Assembly: GCA_905178155.1 (NCBI GenBank)
Contig: CAJINV010000001.1
Span: forward strand, 10,658,311-10,722,310
DNA from: Amoebophrya sp. A120
Lineage: Eukaryota; Sar; Dinophyceae; Syndiniales; Amoebophryaceae
Length of the DNA stretch: 64,000 bases
Reading direction: 5' to 3'
Positions within the stretch are counted from its first letter, which is position 1. Every line of letters begins with the position of its first letter. A model generated the notes under the pieces. That model was given only the letters and a program-made list of their open reading frames with translations. It was not told where the DNA came from and did not search any database. Position numbers and translations under genes: made by a program. Shown here piece by piece: positions 1 through 10,800 of the stretch.

Positions 1-781
1 GTGGCCGAAAATTCTTTGTATTTTAGTGTGCTACAACGTGTGTAAGTACAAGTAGAAGGATTAGTTATTGTCAGAATGCAGTAAAATCAAGGATTCGCAC
101 AAGGGCAAGTCCTGGTGGTGGGTTTTTGATTGGTTAGCGTGTTAACAAATTCGTCAGTGACATGGATAAGATGACAGACCTTGAACGATTCCAGACAACG
201 ACAGCCAGGTTGTTCAGTTGTACGAAAGTGAAGGAAAGTGTCCTGTAGTACGAGTAACAGGGCGGTTTTTCACGCTCAAGACAGCCTCGACCGAACTGAA
301 CTAGTTTCGAGGCTCAACCGAAGGCACTGGTACGACGTAGGAGGATTGTTTGAACGATAGAAGTAGAGCACTGGCAGCCTGAAAACCGAGTTACGAGAAG
401 TGTCACTTCGTAGTCAGCACGGGAGACGAGGGCTCGGCAGCCAAACCGAAAAAAATCCTTGCCTTATTTGCACCGACGGGAATTCAGTACTTTGGGGTTG
501 GTTCTGCACGAGAGAAAAAGAAAAACATGGAACAGCCATGCCGGAAAATTGAAAATTTTTCTGGGTTTTGAATCAGACGATCTTTTCTCACGTCCGCTGC
601 GACAGCAACCGTGAGACGTGGCTAGATTTGACGTTGCTTATCTCGTGTTCGAAGAACACGCACACACACAATGCATACTTTTCAAATAAAAAAGCAACAC
701 CGCACTTTTGCCTCCCCTCTTGCGCCGTTCCCGGTCAAGCAACTCGTGTGATTCGATTGCTCTCTATCGAGTTCTAGGTAC
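1..781. other. Non-coding flank
   Basis: I see no credible gene here. The short open frames lack an ATG or any recognisable domain. This is probably the 3' spacer of the minus-strand gene that ends at 782. Confidence 0.4.
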
Positions 782-2064
782 TCACGTCTGCGCCCCCGCT
801 CCCGCCCTCTCCCGTGCAGCATCTGCCGCCGCCTTTTGCCGCAGCGCGATGAGCAACTGCGTGCGGATGCGCTTCATCCGTTTTTGCCGGGACATCTGCA
901 TGTGGTGGTGTACCATCGACGCCACCTCGTCCCCTTGCCGGTCCTCGTCTCGGGCTGTCTGGGACGGTCGTGCCCCCGCGGAGGCGTCTTGCACCCCCGC
1001 TGGGGCCGCCGAACCGGTTGCTTTCTCCGCGTTGGCCGCAGACGTGGCGGAGCGAAACCCCTCGGGATACGTTTTCATCAGCTCCTCAACAATGTCGACG
1101 ATCTCCTGCCTGTACCAAGACTGGTTCGCCTGTTGCGCGGCCTCGCTCCCCTGCAGCGCCCGCCAGATTGGGCCCCAGGCCACCGGGTCCCGCGCGGGCC
1201 AAGCGGGATTCAAAGGGAACACAAACCCGTCCGCGACGCGGTCGGCCAAAAAGGCCCGCAACTCCGGCTCGGTGACCGAAAACCAGGACTTGCTTTTCGT
1301 CGGCTTGTATGCTCTGCAAAAATATCGCACTCGTATTAATTGCAATGATGCATGACAAATCTTGTTTGTTAGCCAAATCAGCATTACAAACTTCATTTTT
1401 CCTTCTGAGAAGATTTGTATTGCGATTTATACTAGTGCGATGCTTTTGCAATGCATAGCTTGGTCCTGCTCGGTGGGCCGCCTTGATGTGACGTTGGTAT
1501 CCCCGATGCGGGAGCTGTAGTCCCAGCGGCAGAAGTCTTCGCGCCGTCCGTGATGTTGTCTCCTCCATCTTTGTCCCAGATCACGAGATACTGGTCGTCT
1601 TGCTCCTGCGGAAACAGAAAGTTAAAGCACTCGGCGCCGTGCCGTACGGCGCCGCACTCCGCCATTGCGGCCACCGTCTTCGCGATGATGTCGATGGATG
1701 TCGGGTCCCCGAAGCCGTAGGTGGGCAGCCCCGGATTGAAGTTCCCCTGTTCGCAAGCGGCGGTCAAAACCTGCAGCCAGTTGGAGGTCCAGCTCTTGCA
1801 CGTGCGCCCGGCCGCGTCGTCCGCCGCCTGCGTTTCGAGTAGCTGCCGCGTTTGCTGCAGACACCACTTCTGCAGCTCCACCTGCTTGGCAGGCAAAGCG
1901 TCGTAGCTGATGGGACCCCGAGAAGCGATCAAGAGAGTGTCAAAGTCGCTCACCACCGGGTGGACACACGCTTCTTCATAGGCGACGAGCAATCCCAAGG
2001 GGTTCAGCGGGTCCGCCAGGTCATGCTGCAAAACGCAGGCACTGTGCGAGTGTTTTTTGATCAT
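782..2064 (-). CDS. Hypothetical protein (375 aa), split by a short introner
   Basis: Two exons, 2064-1458 and 1302-782, flank a 150-bp introner; the copy of the GCTTG target duplication at 1458-1462 is counted in exon 1. Removing the element plus one copy gives 1128 nt, an open frame from an ATG at 2064. Exon 1 joins in frame through ...SRTK to PTKSKSWFSV. I do not recognise the family. Visible features are a region rich in Trp, Cys and Gly (for example NFNPGLPTYGFGDP), an Ala-rich segment and a basic C-terminal helix (around RQKRMKRIRTQ) that could be a coiled coil. No signal peptide or membrane segment is visible. A further exon upstream of 2064 cannot be excluded. The cyclic-nucleotide-binding gene begins its 3' end about 200 bp upstream on the same strand. 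Confidence 0.6.
1308..1457. mobile_element. Introner, family E (150 bp), TSD GCTTG
   Basis: The left end TATGCTCTGCAAAAATATCG is mirrored by the right end, which reads TATGCATTGCAAAAGCATCG on the other strand. The element is flanked by perfect 5-bp repeats GCTTG at 1303-1307 and 1458-1462. It interrupts the 782-2064 gene, and the frame is restored only when the element plus one repeat is removed. It is the shortest of the 13 copies and keeps the same TAT...ATA termini. Confidence 0.85.
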
Positions 2065-2264
2065 CTACGTCTTCATCACGCATCAGACTCAGATACGTCG
2101 TATGTAAACACAACATGTTTGATCGTGAATATCGCAAGACAGGAAAGTCTCGACGAATCGAAATATAAAAAAAAAAGCGACACAGTCACAGAAACCCAAA
2201 AGAGAGATTGTGAAACTCGAACTTCAAAGGAAAAACCGTGATTTTCACATAAGACTATCATATC

Positions 2265-4238
2265 TTACCGCGGCAGTCCTTGCGGGTCGCGCACTGCATG
2301 GAGGTTCATATCCATGAAAGCCGGCTCCGATACTCTGCCCGTCTCCCAACCCAGCATGGGGCTGATGTCGTGTCGCTCTATGTATACCTCCCGCAACAGC
2401 AGCTCCGGCACGTCGAGTCCATACGCGCTGGAGCACTCGATATAGTCGTCCAAATGGCGAACCAAGGCCATCACGTCGACAGTAGCTGATTTGTCTTTGT
2501 CAGAAGAGGGGGAGGTGGACCCCGCCCCTGCATTGTTGCCCGAGGCATTCGTGTCCTTCGACGCGCCCGTGTCTTTATTATTCCCCCCCGCAGAAGAGGA
2601 ACTTCCTCCCGCCGGCCGGAACGCCTTGGCGAGCTTGGCGGCGAAATCGGGCTCGTGAAGGAGCGCGTGCATGGCGGACTCCGCCGCAGCCCGGTCCTCC
2701 GCGGACCGGTAAAAAATGTGGATGCGGCTCCGCGGCGGCGCGGGCTCGACGCGGGCTTTGTGCGCGTTGTCAGAGATCTGGATGAAGGGCACAAACCCGC
2801 TCAGCCGATTTTTCTTCGCGCTCTTGCCCTTCACGTTCAGGCCCTTGCCCACGCCCACGCGCCCCAGCATCTTCGCGATCGAGTCCCGGCTGCAGGGACG
2901 GTAGATCACGATCCACTCCGTCTTCGGTTCGCTGGCCGGCACCGCTTTGTCGACCGGGTCAAACCCGGTGCCTCGCAGAGAGGGCTCATACTTGTAGCAC
3001 CCCTTGGGCCCCTTGGTCCCGCCGCACGCGTAGAAATCCGCGAGCAGCCGCCGCGGGTCGGTCAGGTAGTGTTGCGCGTGCAGGTTTTCCAAGGACCCTA
3101 GTCTGCCCTCGAAGTCACTCCGATCCAACCGTAAAAGCAGCGACTCCGTGCTCGAGCGAATCGAAGCGGCGCGCTTCGCGTCCTTCTCTAACAGCGCGCG
3201 CTCGCCGAACAACCCGCCGGACGTGTAGGTTGCCACGTCGCTGGAGACCCCGTCCTCCGCCTGGATTGAAGCGACACACTCGCCCTGAAGATGTGTTTTT
3301 GTTTTATCGGCAACGGTTGAAATTAGAACGAGTAAAAAAATGCTGCTCTGTAGCTTGCTTGACCATGAAAACCTATGCCACAAAAGAAATTCAAGTGCTG
3401 AAAAAAAAAACGGCTCTACCTTTTCCACTATGTACATGCAGTCTGCCACCCCTCCTTGGCGCAGGACAGAGTCCCCTGCGGAATAGCTTTCCCGCTGCAA
3501 GGCCCCGGCGATGGCCGCAACCTCCTTTTCGTTGCACGTTTCGAACAAGTGACAGCCTCGGACCAGCTCTTCTCGCACATTCCGTTCGTGTATGACCGTG
3601 CGAAAGTCGTCCGCGTGCAGCATGTACGTTCTGCACTGTGTCAGTGCTTTAACGCTAATTTTTCTCTTGCTCTCTGGTCGAAGCAGCGCGCGCTCGCCGA
3701 AGTAGGAGCCGGGACCGAACTGCATCTTCTCCACATGCGTGTGCGCATGGTGTAGTTCTTTACAACCACCTGGCTTTATGTGAAGGTCCACCGCAGCTTT
3801 ATTATTTTCACCATTCTTCGTCTGTTGATTTTGTTGTAACTGCGGCGGAGGCGTTTCTGTTTTTTCAACCTGTGCTGCATTTGGAGCGTTCGTTTTGTCC
3901 ACTGGACTGTTTTGACTCAGAGCGCCAAAGAGGGAGGCCCTGATAGCATCGAGGGGGCCCGCTTCCTCCTCCTCTTCGTCGTCATCGATGACGTCAACCT
4001 CCAGTGCCTCACCGCTGTCGATTATGAAGAAGTCCGCACCTTTAGCGCCTTCTCGGATTATGGCGGCGTTCTTCCGGAAGCGCCGAACGGTAAGCACGCT
4101 CGCTACATGCTCGAGCTCATGGCGGTGCATGTTCGCGAACAATTTTACCCCTTTCAGAAGCTCGATTCGCCGCTCCAGCTCGGCTGGCGCCAGAGCACCA
4201 GACCGGGGTCCCGATCCGCCGCAGCAGCAAAGCGGCAT
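2265..4238 (-). CDS. Protein with two cyclic-nucleotide-binding domains (612 aa spliced)
   Basis: Likely a cAMP/cGMP sensor related to PKA regulatory or PKG regulatory modules, without a kinase domain. Exons are 4238-3420 and 3284-2265, separated by a 135-bp GT-AG intron (AAG|GTAGAG ... CTTCAG|GGC). The intron is a multiple of three and contains no stop, so it is invisible to simple ORF calling and would add 45 residues if retained. The N-terminus MPLCCCGG offers clustered Cys for palmitoylation. The first domain (about 30-230) carries FGERALL near 180-186 and an acidic/Gln-rich insertion of about 80 residues. The second carries another FGERALL near residue 310, followed by KRAAS, the usual phosphate-binding-cassette Arg-Ala. 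The roughly 270-residue C-terminal region (EWIVIYRPC, GWETGRVSEP) is unfamiliar. Ligand and target are unknown. Confidence 0.85.
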   Translation of the reverse strand: MPLCCCGGSGPRSGALAPAELERRIELLKGVKLFANMHRHELEHVASVLTVRRFRKNAAIIREGAKGADFFIIDSGEALEVDVIDDDEEEEEAGPLDAIRASLFGALSQNSPVDKTNAPNAAQVEKTETPPPQLQQNQQTKNGENNKAAVDLHIKPGGCKELHHAHTHVEKMQFGPGSYFGERALLRPESKRKISVKALTQCRTYMLHADDFRTVIHERNVREELVRGCHLFETCNEKEVAAIAGALQRESYSAGDSVLRQGGVADCMYIVEKVEPFFFSALEFLLWHRFSWSSKLQSSIFLLVLISTVADKTKTHLQGECVASIQAEDGVSSDVATYTSGGLFGERALLEKDAKRAASIRSSTESLLLRLDRSDFEGRLGSLENLHAQHYLTDPRRLLADFYACGGTKGPKGCYKYEPSLRGTGFDPVDKAVPASEPKTEWIVIYRPCSRDSIAKMLGRVGVGKGLNVKGKSAKKNRLSGFVPFIQISDNAHKARVEPAPPRSRIHIFYRSAEDRAAAESAMHALLHEPDFAAKLAKAFRPAGGSSSSAGGNNKDTGASKDTNASGNNAGAGSTSPSSDKDKSATVDVMALVRHLDDYIECSSAYGLDVPELLLREVYIERHDISPMLGWETGRVSEPAFMDMNLHAVRDPQGLPR

Positions 4239-5443
4239 GCTGACACCTCCTGGTCGATCGGAAAACTATCGCCCTGCAACTGTAGTAATATGTCGAGCGG
4301 AACCACCTACAAATGTGCAACAGCCGGGAAAACCGGAAATATCCGAGTGCATGATCGGGTCAGAGAAATTTTGAAAGTCGCTGCTAACGCGTAAAAATCA
4401 TGAGCAGGAGGTGCGATTTTACTTTATATCATTTGGGGTAAGAAAATAAAGAATACGAATGTCTAAATGTATAGGAAAAATGGGGAAAAAGAGTGTTCCT
4501 GTTATCATTAGCTCTTAAAGTACTATACTTCTCAATGGCGACGGCGTGTTATGTTGTACACCATTACAGCAGGAGGAAAAGCTACATTAGTATGACTTGA
4601 AGGACGACAACATCTTGAAGGACGATGCAACATGTTAGTGCACGATGAGGTGAGGGAGAGGACGAGCGGCACAGAACGATTTGGTCTTTCTACCGGACGA
4701 TGTTGCACTTATTCAAGGGACACACATCAACCGACCGCAATATCTGCTTTTCACGAGACACCGAAACAGCAAAAAAATAGTACCTGGTACATCCGGTACG
4801 AGTATAGATGATGCATCAAAGCTTGCAACAAACCGAATTCCGCGGTTTCATTGAAAAGACCGAAGCTTGTACATCTACGTTTAGATTGTGCACCGATACG
4901 AACTGCCTTGTGCTTGAACTTTGTTGTGCGCTTCGATACAGAACAGAGATACACTTCTCAGCGCATAGTTTTTGAGCATTCAATAGCTCTCTGCAATCTC
5001 GGCACCCCAAAAATAAGATGGTGGTACTTAGAAGGTCATGCCGCGGCGTCTCATGACTAATCGATAAAACTTTTACTTACTACGTGGTGCTTCACCGCAT
5101 AAATTCGCACACAGGACTGTTAATACTTCAAACTATACTTTTTCTTTCTCGGTGAAAGGCGCGTGTCGTTTTTCAAAATGAGACTTCTTCGACGGGGATA
5201 CCGTGCGACATTGATACACTTTTTGTTCCAGGATCATGATCGATCTGCTTCATCAAAGAAATCATCAGCAAAATATTTCATCGTTTTATTGGTGTGTACA
5301 TTTTTTGTCATATGAAAAGCACGTGCAAATCCATAGCAGGTTCTTCAACATGCAGCAGCTTTAAAAACTCTTTCAAAAAGTCTTCGCCGAGTCCTCTCCC
5401 GGACCTTCGGTGCAATAAGCACAAAATGTAGGTAGCGATCGAA
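4239..5443. other. Intergenic spacer, about 1.2 kb
   Basis: AT-rich spacer between two minus-strand genes. Only short frames without ATG or domain content are present. I see no RNA gene, introner or repeat. Confidence 0.4.
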
Positions 5444-6920
5444 TCACAAATCGTCGTAGTCCAGAGCCTCGCGGAGCTGTTCCGTCGTGAATTTCCCTTT
5501 TTTGATCGCGTTTTTATCGGCGGTGTCGAAGGGGCTGGGCTCGAAGCCTTGCTGGTTCGCACCGCCTGCTGTAGGCACAGAGGTAGAACCAACAACTGGG
5601 GCGCTTTTATTGTCTACGGTAGTTCCAGTTTGTTTTTGTACTTGGCCGCCTGTAGACGATGCGGGAACCGAAGGATTCTTGTCGGTGGATGATGATGAAC
5701 CTGACGTTCTCGCAGCTGCCTCACTTGCGGACGTCTGTCGTCCCTCTCCCGGTCCTCTTGCGGCTTCATCATTTGTGTTCGACTTGGAGGATGAGTCCAA
5801 GTCGAACGGACCCGTAAGTTTGATGCTGTCCGGCAGCGCCTCCGGCGGCTGGAACATTCCGGGCGTCAGTGGTCGCAGGTTGTGTTTGGGCGTTGGCCGA
5901 CCGAAGGACGCCAGACTGGGTTGCAGCGTAGTTGTACCGACCTGTAATGTGGTGATGACAGAATGAAAGAATGACCTTTGTTCGCTAGATGAGCACTGAT
6001 GTGCAATCAAACTCTCAATTTCACTTATTCCTTTTTGAAAACTGTAAAACAGCTCGTGCTGTAAAACGAAAAGGGCCACCAGAATAAAAAATACCGCGGC
6101 TTTGGGAACAGCATTTCGCACCAAAGGTCGCAGGGGACAGTTACTGACGGGTGGTGCTGCGACTTGGGGTGCCTTTTTCATGGCGGGAAAGGTTGACGTA
6201 GAGAGTGTCGGGGTCGGTGCCGCTTTGGAAGTACACGGAGGGGAAGTGGCAGAGGACTTCATCTTGGCTCCATTGATGTTCTCCGGCCGATTTGACGACG
6301 CAGGGGTTGCACTTGCAACCGGTGTGAACACCACGGTCGCTGCCGCGGTCGGTTTGGCATTTGCGCGCGCAGAACTGCTGTTTGCCGCATCTCCTGCCGC
6401 TCCCCCGAGGAAGGATTTCTTCTTCGCTTTTTCGTGCTTCGAGCTTTTGCGGCTGGTAGGGGAAATTTCGGTCTGTTCCAGCAGGTACGCTCCTAAGGCG
6501 GTGTGCTCGATCAGGTTCGCCGCGTCACCTGCAGTGGAAGGATGAGTTATCATTTCCACACAAGTACCTTCTACCGTATCGTATGTAAAGTAAGCATCAC
6601 TCGATGTCGTGCGTGTGAGATACTTACAAGTAAATGATCGCACGGAGGCAAAACAGCAATTGGCTACACAATCAAAAACTGCGAAAAAAGGCGTATCCGT
6701 AAGTACCGGGCTGCGTCGGTGCGATGCGCAGCACGTCTTCGAAAGCCCTCACAGCTTCTTGCAGCCGGTTGGCGTCGCTGTGCTTTACGAGCACTTCGTG
6801 TGAGTTGGTGCGCTCAGCCTGCACGCCAGTCCAATACCGAACCTCTTCGATTATTGGCTCCGTAATAATTCCCTTGGCATCGGTGATAGCTTGACGCTGT
6901 CGTGGATTAAGAGCAAGCAT
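5444..6920 (-). CDS. Single-pass membrane protein, unknown function (432 aa)
   Basis: Exons 6920-6707 and 6528-5444 flank a GT-AG intron of 178 bp (CCCG|GTACTT ... CTGCAG|GTGACG); the sum is 1299 nt, in frame. The N-terminal part (from MLALNPRQRQ to TQPGDAANL) looks helical, with a sequence resembling a TPR helix (LQEAVRAFEDVLRIAP). A Lys/Ser/Ala/Pro-rich linker follows. A hydrophobic stretch near residues 225-245 (AAVFFILVALFVLQ) is a probable membrane anchor, and the C-terminal 150 residues are low complexity, ending REALDYDDL. I cannot assign a family. The ATG at 6920 was chosen because it opens the exon that splices in frame. Confidence 0.6.
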
Positions 6921-7051
6921 TGTCTTGATGATGAATAAAAAGGAGCTATTTTTGGACACCCTCGTGCCACTCTACGGACGACGTACAAAAGAACTCACTC
7001 ACATGCACTAACCATGTAGATCTTTCACGTCAACGAGCTAAGCGCAGTCTG

Positions 7052-7627
7052 TCAGTTGTCATGAAAATGGAAAATAATTTTCAGCTTGTCAGCAAGCAAA
7101 ATCAGTACCAGCAGATTCGACTGGTTGATCGCCGTCTCGCGGGCAAACGCCTGGATTGCCTGCACTGTTGCCAGCACGGCCTCCATCGTTTTCCCCTGGA
7201 TGACGACCAGACCGCCCCCGACGATGGTCGACCCGATTTCACCCGTCTCCTCGGCCAGCGCGCCCCGCAACCGCAGCTCGGGGAGCGTCTTGCCGACCAG
7301 GTTCTCGGTGAGCAGGAAACGCCGCTTCACGTTGGAGTAGGCGGTGTGATCCGCTGCTACGGTGATGGAACAATTCATCTTGACCTTCTTGCAGAACTGC
7401 TTCACTTGGTCGCCCTTCTTCCCGATGAGCACGCCGGCGGTTCGCAGCGGCCAGGGCAGAATCCGGCAGTGCGGCGCTTTCTCCATGGGATTCATGCGCA
7501 CCTTGATCACCTTGTTGATCTCCGCCACCCGGTGCGCATCTGTCAGCTGCGCCGATGCAGACGAGGTGGGAGAGACGATTGAAGAGCTGTAAAAGTTAAA
7601 CATCATGATCGTTTCGGGGGGTGGCAT
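7052..7627 (-). CDS. KH-domain RNA-binding protein (191 aa)
   Basis: A single open exon from ATG 7627. The segment LRTAGVLIGKKGDQVKQF, with the GxxG loop GKKG at residues 69-72, is a KH-type nucleic-acid-binding signature. The following KKVKMNCSITVAA fits the second strand of the fold. Later, GEIGSTIVGGGLVVIQGKTM resembles the last strands and helix of a KH unit. KH proteins bind single-stranded RNA or DNA; the target here is unknown. The C-terminal residues LADKLKIIFHFHDN may be read-through into a non-coding exon end. The gene lies just downstream of the RS-rich gene, another candidate RNA-processing protein, but nothing shows a shared role. Confidence 0.65.
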   Translation of the reverse strand: MPPPETIMMFNFYSSSIVSPTSSASAQLTDAHRVAEINKVIKVRMNPMEKAPHCRILPWPLRTAGVLIGKKGDQVKQFCKKVKMNCSITVAADHTAYSNVKRRFLLTENLVGKTLPELRLRGALAEETGEIGSTIVGGGLVVIQGKTMEAVLATVQAIQAFARETAINQSNLLVLILLADKLKIIFHFHDN

Positions 7628-7818
7628 TCCATTCGAACATAAACGAGGTCAGGAGAGTCAAGAAATTAGTACGAGAAAACTTCTGCACGTAGCTATGTAT
7701 TGCAGCGCAGTCATCGTTCTTCTCGGACAGCGACAGAGTACTTGATGATTGAATAATTTGACGAACAATAACACAAGAAAATCTTCTAGTATCATAAACT
7801 GCGCTCCAAAACGCTTGT

Positions 7819-10800
7819 TTAATAGTTCCAAAATTCTTCACGCGCCGCGAGCAAGTAAAACAAAAGGTCACAATACATTGCAAACGCCGTTGGAATGGGG
7901 TGGACTGGCTCTTCCTTCGTGTCGGTTGCCTTAGTACTTTCGGGCTCTGTCTTCGTGCCCTGTTTCATTGTGTCCTCCCGTCGCTCTCGCCCGCTGTCTG
8001 CGGACCGGTTGGTGCGAATATCATTGTTCCGGCGTCGCCGGCGGTTGCGGTTTTTGCGACTGTCGGACAGCGACTCGTCGGCGGAGAGTTCGTACGCCTT
8101 CCCCGCACCGGTGCCGCTACTTCCCGTGGCCGACGAAGACGACGACCGATTTCTGTCTCTGCTACTGTGTCGGTTACGTTGCCCCCGACGCTCACCACGC
8201 CGCCCACGGGACCGCGAGCTGACTCGCCGACCCTTACTGCGACCGTGGGTCGTGTTTCTCCGTGACCGAGAGCGCGACCGGTTGACGTTGGGCCCCCTCG
8301 CCGCGCTTCGCGACGCACTGCGGCCGTTTCGCGGGGCGACGACAACCTTGTTGATGTTGTTGTTCCTGCGTTCGCGACTGGAAACGCGCTTTTGCAGTGT
8401 CTTGCCTGGCTCTCCTCGCCGAGGCGCTCGGCCACTCGAGCAGTAGCGAGAGTGCGGGTCCAGCTTCGTGTTGTCATGGTCTCCTGATCCGAGTTCAGAA
8501 ATGGGAATGTCCACACTCTGTGGTGCATGCGGGCTGGGGTCCCCGTCTTTTGCTCCCTCTCGACTGTTTCGTAACTGCCTCTCTTCCGCCCTGATCTCCT
8601 CGTCGTACCGACTCCGGCCGATAACTTGTTTCGGAGGCGCGCGCGGTCTGCTTTGTTCCCGCCTGCGGTTGTTGTAATTGCGATTATGTCTAGTAGTTTC
8701 TGTCTTATCCCTTTGTTCCACCCTCTTCTCCTCCCTAGACGTGGTCGAGAAGCAGGTCGAGTCTAGCTTCTGCAGATTGGGTCGCTGGATCGGTTCCGAA
8801 GAAATCTTTCGACGCTTCTTGGAAGCACCATCAGTGCCCTCATTCTTACTGCTTTGTGGGTCCTCCCCTTGCTCTGTACCTGCTCCTCTGGCGTCCTCCA
8901 GGTCCTGTTCGACGTCGCTGTCATCCTTCGTGCCGCCAGACGACCGAACGTTTGTGCTGATTGCGTCCTCGTTATCGACCGAAACCTGTGGCTCCACGAC
9001 GGTACAACTGTTGGCCGCAGGTATAGCGCCTCGTACTTTGGCGACCTCCTTTCGGTTCATCTCACACTGTACGGGTAATCGCTCGTTCCCCTTCCAAGGC
9101 TTTAACTTGGGTCTCGTCTTGGTCCCGGCCGCGGCCCGGTTCAGGCTGCTGCGAGCGAGGGCGTCTTTCGGCAACGGCCGCAACCCAGACGCGGCGGCGG
9201 CAGGCGGGGGACCCACGACCGCGCCAGATCTCGTCGCTCTTGTTGGAAAAGGCCGCAGCTTGGCTTTCGCCCGCACGACGGACGAATTCTCAGCTGCGGA
9301 CGAGGAAGAACAGGCCGCGAACGAGGAGGCGCTCGCACTTCTCGGCTCTTCCTTATTGATGTTTTCCTTCGATTTTGGTATTTTCGAGGATCGACTTTTT
9401 GAACCAAACCCTTTCTCTGCAGGCCGCTGAACGTCATTATGGTCCGACGGCCTGTCGGAGGGCACCCTCCGCGAATTTTTACTTCTTTCTTCCTTTTGCG
9501 AAGATTTTCCACTTCGGCCACTGCCGCGACTGCGTTCGTGCGAAATTCTGCTGTTGTGTTTGCTCTTCGAAGACTTGCTGTTTTGTCGTCTCCCGCTGCG
9601 CTCGTGGTTTTTTTTTTGCGAAGGTTTGTGCCTTGACAAAGAATGCGAAGACTCTGACCGTGACCGAGATCGACGGTTCTCATCCTGTGATTTTTTGTCC
9701 CCGCGGTCTTCACGCCGTGATGCCGATTTGTGATCCCTCTTACCCCGGCTCCTCTCCTCCTTCTTTGCTTCGCTTTTCTCCTCGTCACTTGAGCTTCCGC
9801 GGTTTCTCTCCCGGTCAAAAATGTCTTCGACAGCAAGATCTCGCTCGCTCCCCTTCCGAGACGAGGCAGCTTTACTCCTTTCGACAGCACTTCTGCTTCC
9901 GCTGCTCCGCCTTCGCGACGAAGAGTGCCTGCTGTGCGAAGAGGAGGATCTCGAATCCTCGCTCCGCGTTCTTCGACGCCGCTCGGACTGATCATGCTCC
10001 TGGTTGTTAGTACTCCCCGGCTCCTCCTCTACAAGTCGTTCTTGAGCATCCTCATTTGATGCCTCGTCCTCTTCTCTGCTCCTTCTGCTTCTCTCCTGCT
10101 CTGGTTGTAGTACCCGCTCAGATTTACTGCGTTCCTGAGAACAAGAGGCTGCAGCAGGGCTGCTTTCTTCTTGCTCTGCGTGTTGGAGATGTTCCGCCGA
10201 TTGTTCTACTACTTCCGCTGCGGGAGAATTTTTGCCCTCGGAGGAAGATTCCGACTTCGCCTTGCGTCTTCGTTTCGCTTTCGCTTTCGCCGCGCCTTTC
10301 TCGTCGTGGTCACTCATTAATACTGTCCGCCTCTTTTCCTTTTTGTCGACTTCATCTACTTCCGCCGCACTCGTCCTCCCTCTGCGATCATCAGCTTCCG
10401 TGCCGCTGGAGCAAGCAGCCGGAATGTCTAATCGTCCTCGTCTGACCTCCACGATTTCCTCGTCCCGCATTTCGTAGTCCGTACCGGGATCTGAGGGCGT
10501 GCGCTTCTTTGGACTCAGCAGCTCGTAGGACCGGGCGGGCCAGCTGTCTTCCAACTCCTTGATCCTCCGCGCGGCCGCCTCCTTGCCCAGGGGGTTCCCG
10601 TCCTCGTCGCGAGGGATGAAATGCCGGCTGGGCGGGCCGCTGCGGGACGGCAATCCGTCGCGCTCGCGCTGTTGGCGGCGTTCCAGGATTTCGTCCTCGC
10701 CGAAGAAACTCTCGACCAAATCGCTGTCGGCCCACATCAAGGCCCCGTTGATGTGCCGCACGTGCGTCACATATTTGTACAGCTGCGCCAGCGCGTGCCG

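Noticed and set aside
708-1355. Long plus-strand frames opposite the hypothetical gene
   Set aside because: Antisense shadows of a GC-rich minus-strand exon; no domain, and they cross the introner.
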